Positions 45,272 through 57,497 of a stretch of 64,000 bases of DNA are shown in pieces. Source of the stretch: Aedes albopictus (Eukaryota > Arthropoda > Insecta > Diptera > Culicidae). Within the stretch, counting starts at the first letter, position 1; every line of letters begins with the position of its first letter. The notes under the pieces are model-generated. The model worked only from the letters and a program-made list of their open reading frames with translations, was not told where the DNA came from and did no database searches. The position numbers were made by a program, and so were the translations under genes. Where the stretch lies: the NCBI RefSeq assembly GCF_035046485.1, contig NC_085138.1, forward strand, positions 92,735,266 through 92,799,265. The letters run 5' to 3'.

Positions 45272-46997
45272 CCCAAGTAACACAGAAAACATCTTTTGAA
45301 ATTGCATTCAGAAAAGATGTATTATAAATGTATTATAAGCGAGATTCAAAACATCTTTAGTTGAAAATATGTTTTTACTAAGTATAGCGACAACAAGCTG
45401 ATAAATAAAGTCATCCACAATTTTCGAAGTTAATTTTACGTTTAAAATACACCGAGTAAACATGTTGGAAGTATTATCGTTTACCTTTTGAAGGGCGTAT
45501 ACTGTGAAACATCATTCAAACAAAATTTATCCTCGACTGTTAAAATATGTTATATTAACGTCGCAAGTACGTTGATGATACAAATATCTCCATGCGTCCT
45601 CAAATGAGATATTTCCTAATTCATCACCATCGTTTCATCATCACAAGGGAATTTGGACCTAGTGGCACTTTATATTCATGCTCAGCTCCAACATTGGCCA
45701 ACGTTGTAACGCCAGTAGAAAAGCTTGATAGCCTGGAAAGTTGAGTATTTTGACATCAACATTGTGGCGTGTATCCGATGACCGAAAATTTAGCAAAGAA
45801 TACAACTCGATGGCAGGTGTTTGATTAAACTCAGGTACTTACCTGGAGCATACTTTCCTCGTATATTTTCCTGGATAATTATTTACACTCACAAACTCAA
45901 ACTAAAAGGTAAAAATGATCTAAAAACTGAATCTTCAGTATTGACAGCAGATCGGTTTGTTTTGATTTTGCTACAGCTGCCTTGCACATACAATTTTGTT
46001 CTATTGTTGTTGAAACAAAGTATACAGCACCAAGAAAATACAACTCTCAGCTGCGCATTATGACTTCTTTTGCTGGTTGTTCAAAATACATCAAAATGAT
46101 GTTATTTCAAGGTATTTAATGACAAACGAAATAATATGTTACTAAGATGTTCAAAAGGTGTAGTTTAAACGTATTGCAGTCATATCTTCCTTTATTAGGC
46201 TATTAATAATCAATTTAAGTCTAAACTTACAGTGGCTGCTAAAAAACACACACATTTTCATCATATTAAAGAAAAAATATGTCGAAAACTCATTGTTATA
46301 TTGTGGGAGATAAAATTTGGAAATTATTTTTATTTTCTATATTAAAAAATATCACATAATCAATGTGAAATTTCTATACTAAATGATATTTTTGGAAATA
46401 TTTTCATGTTAAAAATATTTTGACGGCACTGTATTAGAATGTCGCCATGTTGCCTTCACGCAAACTTGGTTGAAAAGTATTCAAAATGTAAAAAATAAGC
46501 TGAATATTTGTGACATTAACCATTTGATTAAAAGCGCATGAATTTATGGCTACTGAAGACTAATACTTCACCATAAATCTGGTCTCGCACATAAGATTTG
46601 ATTACGGTACTAGGCAATGACAACATGAATATTTTATTTGATAGCTTCAGCATTTCGTAAAGGAGGAGCTGAAAGTTAAATTGTATATTTTTGGGCTGTA
46701 GCTGTCAGATATTTTGAATAGTTTGCAATTGGTAATAATTTACTTCCTGCTAACATGATCACAAAGTGAAGGTATTGGCGATGCTATAAGATACTTCTGA
46801 AATACATAAAACATGTTCTAACGATGTATTGAAAAACATTTTGTAAAACATCAAAGATGTTGTATAATCCGCCATTTTTTGCGCTTTTTCGGTGATATAA
46901 GTGTATAAATTTCAGTTTTTTGTATTCGTGATCTTACATGGGGATTTGTATGAAGCGTGTATTTTATACATTTATATAACAAAATGTGTTGCTTGGG
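45272..46997. mobile_element. 1.7-kb TIR element in the non-LTR 5' region
   Basis: Ends CCCAAGTAACACA (45272-45284) and TGTGTTGCTTGGG (46985-46997) are inverted with one mismatch; TG flanks both sides. Near both ends AAACATCTTTT and related words recur. No transposase ORF is visible. GC content falls sharply relative to the surrounding retrotransposon, supporting an insertion. Confidence 0.65.
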
Positions 46998-47351
46998 TGC
47001 AGAGTTGAGCTACGAGTCCTTCCCTGGCACTCGGACGTAGATCAGCCGCCCCTTACATGGGGATAAGACGCTGTTGTGAGCCGCTCCTCCTGGAGAACAG
47101 ACGATCAGGTTTGCCGAAGCAAATCACCCCCACCCCATCCCTGTCATCCTACGACCAAAGTTCCCACCGGGGTTGGTTACCCGATCTTCCCTAAAGTTGC
47201 TCATAATTTCCGGCCGGTACCGCGTGGAGGTAGGGATAGGAGTTGCTGGGCAGAGGCTAGTGGATCACAATGGGATCTGAGTTGCGCAGCATACCCAGCC
47301 TTTACCGTGCCAAATCGCTGTGCATTTGGCAAATTATATTTTTTTACCCTA

Positions 47352-47869
47352 TTTGATTTCCAGTGCTAAGGAGGGTGGTTATTGATAGTCTACATCTTTT
47401 TACTTCCATCTAATGAGGCATCGGAAAAGATAGGAAAGAATATCTGTAATGATTTGATATTTTCCTTCTGAGGAGACGAATATTAGAGCATGCGACGAAG
47501 TAAAATTTTATCCTATACCTCGGTTTAGTGGACATTTTAGATTTTTAAAATGTCTATAAAATCGAATTGTATATAAAATGGAGCAAAGTTGTTTTTGAAT
47601 TTTTATTCAAATTGTACACTAAAATGTACCAATACAAAATGTATCAATATAAAAACTGCATGAAAACTGAGTTTTCGGTAAAAGGCTCGTAGTTTTTGGC
47701 ATACATTAGTAATTCATCTTAAATAACGAATAAACCACTATCTCGCTAGCCTATTACGATCGAAAACTTTTGTCCCCAAAAATATGTATGGTTGATTTAA
47801 AAGCCAATGTTTTGAACAATGGACATACACAATAACGTTATTTGCATAAATGTCTCGAAAAATTCAAAA
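47352..47869. other. AT-rich DNA, no gene
   Basis: This flank to the right of the 20-kb nest shows no ORF above 60 codons and no paired ends. Confidence 0.4.
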
Positions 47870-50680
47870 AGTTCAGAAATTCTTTCAGGGATTCCTATGA
47901 AAATGTCTCCAAGGATTTACCTTTTAAGAATTGCTTAAAAAAATTCCTTTACGAATTGCTTTAGAGTTTCTCCTAGGGGTTCCTTCGGAATTTTACAGAT
48001 TCGTGACATGTACTTGATAGAGCGTGGTTACTGGTTGTGTTATATTTGTCGAACGATCTCTCTATATGAGTAGTGTGGGTTTGTACCGCTATCTGGTCGA
48101 TCGCCTTTCGTTGCAATTTTGCGGTGTTAAATAAAAGTAAGAGAACCCAGAATTTTCAGCTTTATTACGACATTTTACCTCCAGAAGTTTCACGAGGAAA
48201 CCTAGCATGAATTGCTTCGCCAACTTCTCCATGATTTTCCCAAAGCAGATTGTTTGAGAAATTCCCCCAGGGATTACTTTAGAAATTACGCTGGATATTT
48301 ATTCAGAAATTTCTCTAGGCATTCGTTTGGAGAATCTATTGGAGATTCCTTTAGAAAATCTACCTAAAATGTCTTCTAAAAATCTTCTAAAACACATTTT
48401 TAAATAAATTCTTTCGGAAATTTGTCCGAGTATTCAGCCAAAAATTCCATCAAGGATGCTTTATAAAACGTCCATGGATTCATTCGAAAATTTTATTCGT
48501 GGATTGGTTGAGGTATTCGTCATATTCAACAAATTCCACAAAGATTTTTTCTAAACATCTTGCACGATGTGTTTCTGAAATTTCTTCCTTCTTTTTCAAA
48601 AATTATTCAAGAATTCGAGAAAAAAATCCTCCAGGGATTCTTGTAAGAATTCGTTCAGAATTTTCTTTGGACATTTATTCAGAAATTTCTTCTGCGATTT
48701 CTTTAATAAAACTTTCGGTAACGCCTTCAGAAACTATTCCAAAGTTTTTCACAAAATTATTTAAAAGTTCCATCCAAAAACTTGTACTGGGTTTACTTTG
48801 GAAATTCTTCCAATGATTCCACCAAAAAAAAATGCACAGCAACTTCCAATTTCTCCAGAATTTCCACTAGGAATTCCTCCATAAGTCTCAGAAAGAGTTG
48901 TGTTAGAAAGTTGTGCATGAGTTTCTGCGATAATTCCTCCACCGATTTCTGTAGAGAATCCTTCAGCAACTTACCCTATATTTTTCGGGACTTTTCTAGA
49001 TTTTTTTTTCCGAAAAATCCTTCAGAAATTCCTTTAAACATTCTTTCAATCGATCTTCCAAGGATTAAAAAAATTCTCCATGGATTTTTTGAAATCTGAT
49101 TTTTTTTTGTCAGCAAATCTTCCTGGAATTAAATTCAGGAATTTTCTGTGGGGATTCCTATAGAAACTGCTCTTGGGGTTCACAAATTTTTCGAGTGATC
49201 CTTTCAAAAAAATGTAAATTCGACTAATAAATTCCTCAAAAAATATTTCCAGATTTTCCTCCGGAGATTTTTTTACAAATTCATTTCTATTAATTTCCAA
49301 GGATTACTTTGAAAAAACTTCAACAGATTTTGCGATATTTCTTTTCTTCTTGATGAAATCCATCCTTGGATTCATTTAAAAAATCTTCTACGAGTTCCCG
49401 AAAAAAATATCCCAGGGATTCTTGAAGAAATTCTTCCAGGGACTCCCTGGGAGATCCTCGTAAATTTTCTTCTAAAAATCATCCAATCATGAATCCATTC
49501 CAAAAATCTTCTAGGATTCCTTAAGACTTAAGAATGTTCTTCAGTAATTTCTCCAAGAACTCCTTAAGAAAGTCTTCCATGGATAGCTTTCAAAAAATTG
49601 CATAGATTCCTCAAGAAAATATCCCAAGAATTCCTCCCAAAACATTTGCATAGTTTGTTTCAGAAATTAATCTACAAAATTCTTCAGATTTTTTTTTTTC
49701 ATAGGTTTTTCCCCAGAATTTTTTCAAAGCATTCGTCTAGGAAAACATCCATGAACTTTCACAAAAATACTCCATGGATTTTTTTTAGGAAATGATTCGT
49801 GCATTTATTGAGAACCAGAAATTCAGAAGTCATTCAAAATTTTCTCAGAAGTTTTCTCCAAGGATTGCTTTATAAATTCTACAAGATATTATTAACCCTC
49901 GAGCAGTCGCGTCTTCAAGCACCCTCAGCGATATCACGCTCGCGCTGAGTACATCAAACGAGCTTTTTTCATGGTGCGTGCACTCAGTACACTACGCAAC
50001 CGCTCCCGGGTTAAGTAAATTCCCAAGATTTCTTCTCATTCCTTTAGATATTTATTTATGAAATTTCTCTTCCAGACATTGTTCTAAGGATTGTTCAAGA
50101 AAGGGTTAGAAAATCAACCAAGGGTTCTTTCAGAAATTTTTCTACAGATTCTTGCAGAAATTCTTATAAGGTTCCTTAAGAAAAGACTGGAAGACATTCT
50201 TGCAGAGATTCCTGTAGAAATTCATGCAGAGTCTCATCAGAAATCCGGCCGGATTTTTCAATCCCTCTAGGAATTCATTAAAACATTGTTCAAGATTTTT
50301 ATTAGGGGATTTCTCCAGGACTTTTTTCCAAAAATATCTCAAGAGGTTTTGTTAGGCATTCCACCGGGGATTTCCAAGTGTTTTCAGATATGCGTCCTGG
50401 ATTTTCTTCATAAAATTAATGTATGGATTATTAGAAAATTCCTGTTTTTCCAGAAATTCTTTCGAGAATTTATTTGAAATTTTCTACAGATTTTTCTACA
50501 GATTCCTTCTGAAATTTCTTTAGCGATTGTTTTTAAAATATTTTTAGAGACATCTTCAATATTCCTAGAAAAACTTCAAAAATTTCAGCAGGTTGTTCCA
50601 GCAGTTTCATCAGAAATTGCTCAAGCGATTACTTTAAAAATTCCTCCAGAAATTCGTCCATGGGAATGTACGCCCCTTCA
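47870..50680. repeat. degenerate GGAATTCC-type repeat tract
   Basis: Loosely repeated words such as TTCCTTCAGAAATT, GGGATTTC and CCAAGGATT fill the interval, as in 36330-38810. ORFs of 60-105 aa on both strands are repeat products. A short unrelated patch at 48000-48180 and a 115-bp MITE (49896-50010) interrupt it. Confidence 0.75.
49896..50010. mobile_element. 115-bp TTAA-flanked MITE, copy 1
   Basis: TTAA lies at 49892-49895 and 50011-50014. Ends CCCTCGAGCAGTCGCGT and GCAACCGCTCCCGGG are imperfect inverted repeats. It is distinctly GC-richer than the repeat around it. A diverged copy is at 54716-54836. The TTAA target suggests piggyBac-type mobilisation. Confidence 0.7.
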
Positions 50681-50929
50681 TTTCAGGAATATATTATTAA
50701 TTCCGGTATTTTTGGAGTTTTCTCAAAACTTCAAAATTTTTAAAAATACACACAAATTTAGATTTTTGGAAAAATAAACCGATTTAGATTTTTGAAAAAA
50801 AAAAATCATCCAGCATCACTGTCTATGATGTATTTTTTGACGCATATATTATTACAAACTACCATGACCTTTCAAAAAATACATTTACTTTGAGAATCTG
50901 AATTGCAGATGTGAAATTATTTCTAGTTA

Positions 50930-51851
50930 CAGGGGATAGACAAAATGATCGGGACAGGCAAAATTTTCACTTTTCAAAAAATGTCCAATTATCTGTAACA
51001 TTTCGAAAAGTGCATCAAATATTCTCAAATTTTCACTGTAAGTTCATCAACTAGTTGTGTATCAGTGGACAAAATTTGGAAAAGCTCGGGCTATTTTGCA
51101 CGAAGTTACAAGCATTTCAGAAAAAAGGTTGAATTATCCGATAGCCAACTTTGAGCTGTTATATCTCCGGATTCAATGAACCGAATGCAATGAAATTTTG
51201 TCCATTTATGACTTATATAATGAGCTCTGAAAAACGCGTGACTTAACTTGAAATTATTAACAAGAGAAAAAGTTATAGCAATTTCATTAATTTTATGATT
51301 TTTTAGTAAATTGGTCTATTTTTAATATGCATCCCATTACATTTTCAATGAATTGCCGCCTATGTTGTTATTTTCTTTCAAAACATATCTGTATTGAAGA
51401 CAATCGGAGGGAATTTAAATGAACTATAATTAGCATATGAAATTTTGAAACGATGTTGAAATTTAAGAAAATTTGATGTTTTTTTAGAAAAATAATCTTA
51501 TCGTTATAATTTTCTTCCGTGTTAAAAATTTTAAATTATGTCAATAGTTTTTCAAAGCTCATTATATAAGTCATAAATGGTCAAAATTTCATTGCATTTG
51601 GTTCATTGAATCCGGAGATATAGCAGCTCAAAGTTGGCTATCGGATAATTCTACCTTTTTTTAGAATCTTTATAACTTCGTGCAGAATAGTTCGATCTTT
51701 TCCAAATTTTGTCCACTGATACACAAATAGTTGATGAACTTACAGTTAAAATTTGAGAATATTTGATGCACTTTTCGAAAAGTTACAACTATTTGAAAAT
51801 TTTTTGAGAAGGGAAAATTTTGCCTGTCCCGATCATTTTGTCTATCCTCTG
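50930..51851. mobile_element. 922-bp TA-flanked foldback MITE
   Basis: Ends CAGGGGATAGACAAAATGAT and complement (CAGAGGATAGACAAAATGAT) are flanked by TA (50928-50929, 51852-51853). Each half mirrors the other for roughly 400 bp (for example TATCTCCGGATTCAATGAAC near 51161 and its complement near 51600), leaving a short AT-rich centre. The 155-aa minus ORF at its right edge continues into unrelated repeat and is not credible. Confidence 0.85.
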
Positions 51852-52059
51852 TATATAGTGTATCTGAACTTATTGAACACCGTAAAGAGTAGTCAATCGT
51901 TCCGTTGTCGTTGGAGAAATACCTGAAGAAATGTACGGATGCCTTGCCAACGCAATTGTGTTCTAAAAAAAGTATTGCAGTACGTACATCAGATTGGAAT
52001 GTGACAGAGGAGTAAGAGGATCTAGAAATCCCAAAAATGTTAAACCTAATTTTTGAATC

Positions 52060-53660
52060 TTCCGTTAGAAACTCATTTGGAATTGTCTTTAATAATGCAT
52101 CCAAAAACTTCTTCAGGAACTCATCCAGAATTTTCATAAGGGGGTCCCTTCGGAAATCTTGTCAGAAGCTTCTTTGGTAATATTTTAATATCTAAGGAAT
52201 TAAAAGATGTATTTCTTGAGAAATTGCCGGAGAAATTCCTAGAAGAGTTGCAATATTGCCGAATTTCTAAATGTAACCGTCGGAAGACTTCAAGATTTAA
52301 CTAAAAAATATTTTTTTGAAAACCAGTTATACCAGTAGAGTAACTCAAGGTACTTCAGGTTGAATATGTATCTAAAGAAATAAACTTAGAAATCCATAGA
52401 GAAACTGTATTTTTTTTCCAAAATTTCATCTGGCTATTTCTTTCGACATCCTATTGATAATATATTGACTAATTTGTCTGGAAATCTTTGTAGCAATTCA
52501 TTCGACAATTTATTCAAGATTTTTTTACGAAACATCTGTGGTATTTTCTTCCCTGCATATCCTTTGCATTTTTTTAAGGAATGTCTCTGGCAATGTTTCT
52601 GAGAATTCCTCCATAAAGTACCCTACAAACTCCTCCAGCAGGATTTCTTGAGGATTTCTTCAACGAAATTACCAAAGAATTGATGAACAAATTATCGGTT
52701 GCATTTCTTATGTGATTGCCAAAAAAAATTCTCAGAGAGCTTATTGAACTCTTAACTATTAAGAAAATGTCCTTCACTTCATAATAGTAATACTAGATGA
52801 TTTTTCAGGAGATTTGTGAAACTGTTCGCCAGAGAAACTCTAGAGGGAATCGTTGGAAGAATGTCTTAGGAATCTGCAGCAGGAAAACATAGGAAAAATA
52901 CTTACCAAATTCCTTGGAAAAATTCGAAAAGTTCCTTCAACGTAACTTTAAAAAAAAAACCTGAAAAAGTAGCCGGAGAATTTCAAAAATTATTGCCTGA
53001 AACATTCCTTGGCTAAGTTTCCGAATTTTTTTCTCAAAAACTGCGCATTCTTAAAGGAATTTTAGGAGGAATTCCCGAAGAAATTTGTGGAGGAACTTCT
53101 AAAGGGCTTGAAGGTCATTTCATAAAGAATTTAAGAGCTCGTCGTGAGAATTCCTTAGCATATGAGACCCAAAGAAATTGACAGGTTCCTAAATTCCTAA
53201 AAAAAAAGTGACGAAGAACTTTTCGGATTATTTTTTTTTTGAGGACTTTTTCGAAAAATCCTGAACAAACTGTCAGAGAAGTTTTTGAGAAACTAACCAG
53301 GGGAACAGTTTCTACAGACATTGCAGCAGGAATCATCAAAAACAAACAGATCGCATTTTTATAATAAATTGTACAATGTCTTTCATGGCGATGCATGAAC
53401 GCCTAAGAAGTTTCTTAAGAATAAAAAGCGGTGGAATTCTTTGATTCCGTAGAAATTGTTAAGCGAACTTCTGGAGGGATACCAGGAAAAATGTCAATAT
53501 TAGTGGGGGAATTTCTTCGGAAAGTCCTTAAACAAATTTTTCGGGAAATTCCTCGAAAATCCTCTTCCAAAAACCTTCTCAGAATCCTTCAGACCTAATT
53601 TTTGGAAATTTATACGACGAAATTGACACTTTTATTGGCGGAGGTATTCTTTAAGAAACT
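52060..53660. repeat. degenerate GGAATTCC-type repeat tract
   Basis: This is the same repeat style as 47870-50680, mostly in the opposite reading (GGAATTTC, GAAGAAATT). No gene. Confidence 0.7.
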
Positions 53661-53784
53661 ATACAGTATGGCCGATAAAGAATGTTTAAGTTTTCATAGA
53701 CAAAGTTCGCCTGCTTCCAACTGATAAACCTCGCATATTTCGATTGGATAATATAGTCGAGGCTTTAATCTTACATGGCATCAG

Positions 53785-54100
53785 ATCAGTGACTGCACAG
53801 AGAACAGACATCCAGGCTAACACAAATTCCATTCATAAATTTGTGTAAGGATTTGAATCTTCACTTGAGTAAGGTTGCAAACCAATACACGATGACAACA
53901 CTAACGCCGCCAAACACCATATTGCCACAGTTAGTGGTGAATTGAAACATTTCAAGTGGTGAATTAAATTAGTATGAGAAATTAACCGATTGCAGCGCCA
54001 CGCTATTGCCACTTGTGTTGCCGATTTCAAAAGGCCGTTAAATTCCTTACACAATTTCGGAACTGAACTTGGATGTCTGTTCTCTGTGGTGACTGACTCA
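53785..54100. mobile_element. MITE-like element with CAGAGAACAGACATCCA ends
   Basis: CACAGAGAACAGACATCCA near 53797 and TGGATGTCTGTTCTCTGTG near 54072 are perfect inverted repeats about 300 bp apart. Outer edges and the target duplication are unclear. ORFs inside are short and overlapping. Confidence 0.5.
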
Positions 54101-54267
54101 AATCATAAACCATTGAAAAAAAAAACGTTGAACATATGGATCGTGAAGACGTCCTACGCCAAATGTCGTTTTTAAAGATTGTCATTTTCGTTAAATTGCT
54201 TTCCGTCAGTTAATGTTTAAAAATACCTGAAATGAAATGACAACTCAAGGATTTCTTCAAGAAACTT

Positions 54268-54478
54268 TTTAAGGACAAGGTATTTGGAGTACATTGCTCA
54301 AAACTTCTAGAGCACCGTTTTTTAGAACCGTTGAACAGATTTGGATTAAAATGCATCACGCTATTGACAACCACTGAACAATTAGCGTGATGCATTTTCA
54401 TCCAAATCCGTTCAACGGTTCTAAAAAACGGTGCTCTAGAAGTTTTGAGCAATGTACTCCAAATACCTTGTCCTTAAA
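54268..54478. repeat. 211-bp hairpin, 96-bp arms
   Basis: Left arm 54268-54363 and right arm 54383-54478 are reverse complements with about two mismatches, around a 19-base loop. It lies within degenerate repeat, has no flanking target duplication I could define, and would fold into a long stem if transcribed from either strand. Confidence 0.85.
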
Positions 54479-54715
54479 GAACTCTTCAATAAATTGCCTT
54501 CGGAATTCCAGAAGGAATTATGAAATGGATTATGAATATTTCGGAGGAAATTCTGAAAATATTACCTGAAGATTTGTCGAGAAAAAAAAACTGTCGAAAA
54601 AATTCCCAAGGGGACCCCCGAAAAAACTGCACGAGAAATTATTGAGAAAAAATCCAAAGAAGTTGCAGTATAAATGTTTTAACAATTTCCAAAGAACTTC
54701 GTGGAAATTCTCTCA

Positions 54716-54836
54716 TCTTTCAAGCAGTCGCGTCTTCGACGACCTTAAGCGACACCTCGCTGACAATGCGTACCACAAGCGTGCATCTTTCATAGAGCGG
54801 GTGCATTAACCAGTACACGAAGCGACCGCTCCGGGG
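54716..54836. mobile_element. TTAA-type MITE, copy 2 (left end decayed)
   Basis: It matches 49896-50010 over AAGCAGTCGCGTCTTC and GCGACCGCTCCGGGG, with TTAA kept on the right (54837-54840). Confidence 0.6.
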
Positions 54837-56869
54837 TTAAACATTAGGCAAGAAGAGTTTTTATTTGGAAAATTTTCGGAGGCATGTCTGTCCAGAACTC
54901 CTGATGAATTTCTAGGGATAATCAAACAATTGTCCGTACAGTAATTTTTTTTGTCAAAATAATGTTTCATTCAAATGTTCATAACTTTTTTATGCGTCAT
55001 TCAAAAACGCTGAAATTTTGACCAATTATAACCCATATATTGAAGCTCCATTGGTAACATTTTGAGCGAGATCGAATAAGCTTTCTGAAAGTTTTTTAAC
55101 TTTTAGTAAAACTTATAAGATTTTTGAGCACTTTTTCAAAACATTATATCTCACTACGTACTCGATGATTTTTTTTCATTTTTTTTTGTGATACATCTTA
55201 TACCTAAGGCTTGCATATGCAGCTATGTTTGAGGTTTATATTCACAACAAAAAATATGAAAAATGTGATTATGTAGTTGACGATGTTCAAAAATTTACCA
55301 CATTTTGCACATATAATCTGCCAAACGTTTTCCACCAATAAAAGTGCATTAACTGAATGAAAAATTCATAGGACCTACTCTTCATATGAAGTTTAGTAGG
55401 TCCTGTATAAAAATATTACATTAAGGGAGTTTAAAAAAGTTGAAAACATTTGGCATTTTTATTGATCAAAATATGATAAATTTCCAAATGACACTCTGAA
55501 CATACACTCCCGTTCAAAAGTTTGAAGTCACCCCCTCAAAAACATGTCGTTTTTTAGGCCCATATCTCCACCAATTTGCGTCCGATTTCAAAACTCTAGG
55601 TTTCATTCAAAAGATAATAAGTCAAAGAAACTTTGAACATGATTTAAAAGAAACTTTTTCAAAAAAATTTGTATGTAAACTTAACCCAAAGTTGCCTAAT
55701 TTTCTAAAAAATTAATATAAACTTACGGCAGTGTCGCTGGAAGTTGGGTCGACCAAATTTTAAGATGAGAGCGGTAATATGACCCATTTTCTATTAGATT
55801 TCAACTGCTTTTTACAGAACTTAGCTAAAAAATCTAGAACCCGTATCGGCCTGAGTCAGCGCATATGAACTAAAAATGTCGCCGTTCAGCGAATACACAA
55901 CGGATTTGAATATTTTTTTGACAGTACACTCGTACATATGCCTAGTTTGTAAAAGTGGACAGAGAACGTCGGAATGGTCCCTATGGCCGGAGTTATTCCG
56001 GTGGGTCACTGGGTCAGATTCGTATAAAAAGGGCTGTTTTTCGGTACACAGAGCGCTTTCCATTATGATTCGCTATTAAACTTACTCTATTTTTACTAAA
56101 ACTTATACCTCTGCAACCAATCATTGTTTCCACACAATTTTTGACCGTTTAGGAATTACCGGATGTGGCCACCGGACGTAATCTCCGGAGGAACCTGCCG
56201 CATACTGTATACTGGGGTACACAACCGTAACCCACTTTTTTCAGCTCTATGTATTCACTTTAGCGGTATAGTGTCTTAGAAGAATTTGTTCTATATACTG
56301 AACTCTTTATTTTGGGATTTTCACTTTTGTGATTAATCCACCTAAAAGTGCGACAGAAATTCACTTTTTTCAAAAATGAAGATAGAGTGTTGGAGTTGTA
56401 GAAACATATATTGTTGGAAAGTTTGCCGAACAAACTATTACCATATTTGCTTAGTTATAAGAGATATGTGTCGTTTTTTGTGAACGACCCCTCAAAATAG
56501 TTTTTTCGTTATATCTTTTTCTGGGGATTTTTGGTAATTTTTGTGTGTTCTACAAAGTTGTTCTTTGTTATGAAATACACCTCCTTCTGCTTTTCTATCA
56601 TTGGAATAACGCTCCAGGTGGAACAGAGCCTGCATCTCAACTTAATAATTTTCTTAATGAATCCTTGGAGAAATCCCTGGTGGAATCATGGAACGAATAT
56701 TATAGAAATACCTGGAATGACAATAGGTCTCCTCCAGAATTTATTGGAGGATGGAAGGACTGGTTGCAATAACAATCAGTAGCGTAGGCAGCCTTTTCTT
56801 TTTTTTTCATTTATTTTTTTTGATAAATACTAAGAAAAGCGGAATGAAGGAGAGGGCAAGTCCCTTGTC

Positions 56870-57300
56870 TTGTATATTTACAACTGAGATTCCTACAAAA
56901 GTGCTGCTGTGAATCCTCCAGATATTTCTTTGAAATTTCTTGCTTTGATTCCTTCAGAGATTTCCAGTAGTATTTCAAGCGAAATTGCTAAAGAGAGAAA
57001 TCTGGAAACATCATTGGAAATATCTATAGAAATCCTTGGAGAAATGAAATCACATAATGGATTTGTATATGTAACGTGAACATACTTCTGGAGCAATCTC
57101 AGCAAGAATTTCAGCTTTTCAGCAGGAATTCCTTGAGACGTTATCCAAAGATTTCTTCATTTTCCCAAGAGTTCCTCTTGATATTTTCGGCGGATTTCTC
57201 CAAGAGTTCCTTCAGGAATTCCTGTAGGAAATCTTCTAGGATACCCACCGTGATTTCTGCATTGCGCCATTGTGTTTTGTTCTCAAAGTTCTGTGCCAAA
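56870..57300. repeat. degenerate GGAATTCC-type repeat
   Basis: The interval between the left arm and the hairpin MITE consists of words such as GGAATTCCTTGAG and TTCCTGTAGGAAAT. No gene. Confidence 0.6.
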
Positions 57301-57326
57301 GTTATGGTGATTATAGAACTAATCCA

Positions 57327-57487
57327 CACCTCGAATTTCCAAAAGCACAAATCTGAGGAACCAAATGACGGATCACCCTGAAAACTTGATCGATTGGTCA
57401 CCACCAGCAGCTGCCCAATCGATCAACTTTTCAGCGCGATAGGATATTTGGTTCTTCAGATTTGTGCTTTTGAAAATTCAAGGTGTG
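57327..57487. mobile_element. short hairpin MITE next to the RT fragment
   Basis: The arms ACCTCGAATTTCCAAAAGCA and TGCTTTTGAAAATTCAAGGT are inverted, each about 75 bp, with a loop around CACCACCAGCAGCTGCC. A single-armed relative is at 8593-8690 inside Helitron-like element A. Confidence 0.6.
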
Positions 57488-57497
57488 GCTTCGTTCT

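Larger units (their letters stand above)
41286..47311 (-). mobile_element. full-length non-LTR retrotransposon, minus strand, with two inserts
   Basis: The element is bounded by a 14-bp target duplication AAATCGCTGTGCAT (41272-41285 and 47312-47325) within GT-1. It runs from a GC-rich 5' leader (about 47000-47311) through an endonuclease region (about 45160-44429) and reverse transcriptase (to 41395) to a 3' end with tandem AATG units (41286-41303). There appears to be one long ORF and no separate ORF1, as in RTE-like elements, though the clade is not certain. Two later insertions interrupt it: 45272-46997 and 43592-44407. Confidence 0.85.
27218..47349 (-). mobile_element. GT-1 element, minus-strand copy carrying a 20-kb nest
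   Basis: Comparison with the uninterrupted copy at 4191-5097 shows four surviving pieces in order: 27218-27492, 28366-28761, 41147-41285 and about 47312-47349. TA flanks the outside (27216-27217, 47350-47351). The gaps are filled by a MITE (27493-28365), a GGGTAAGACGG-ended element (28762-41146) and a non-LTR element (41286-47311). The last piece has lost about 17 bp relative to other copies. Confidence 0.75.
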
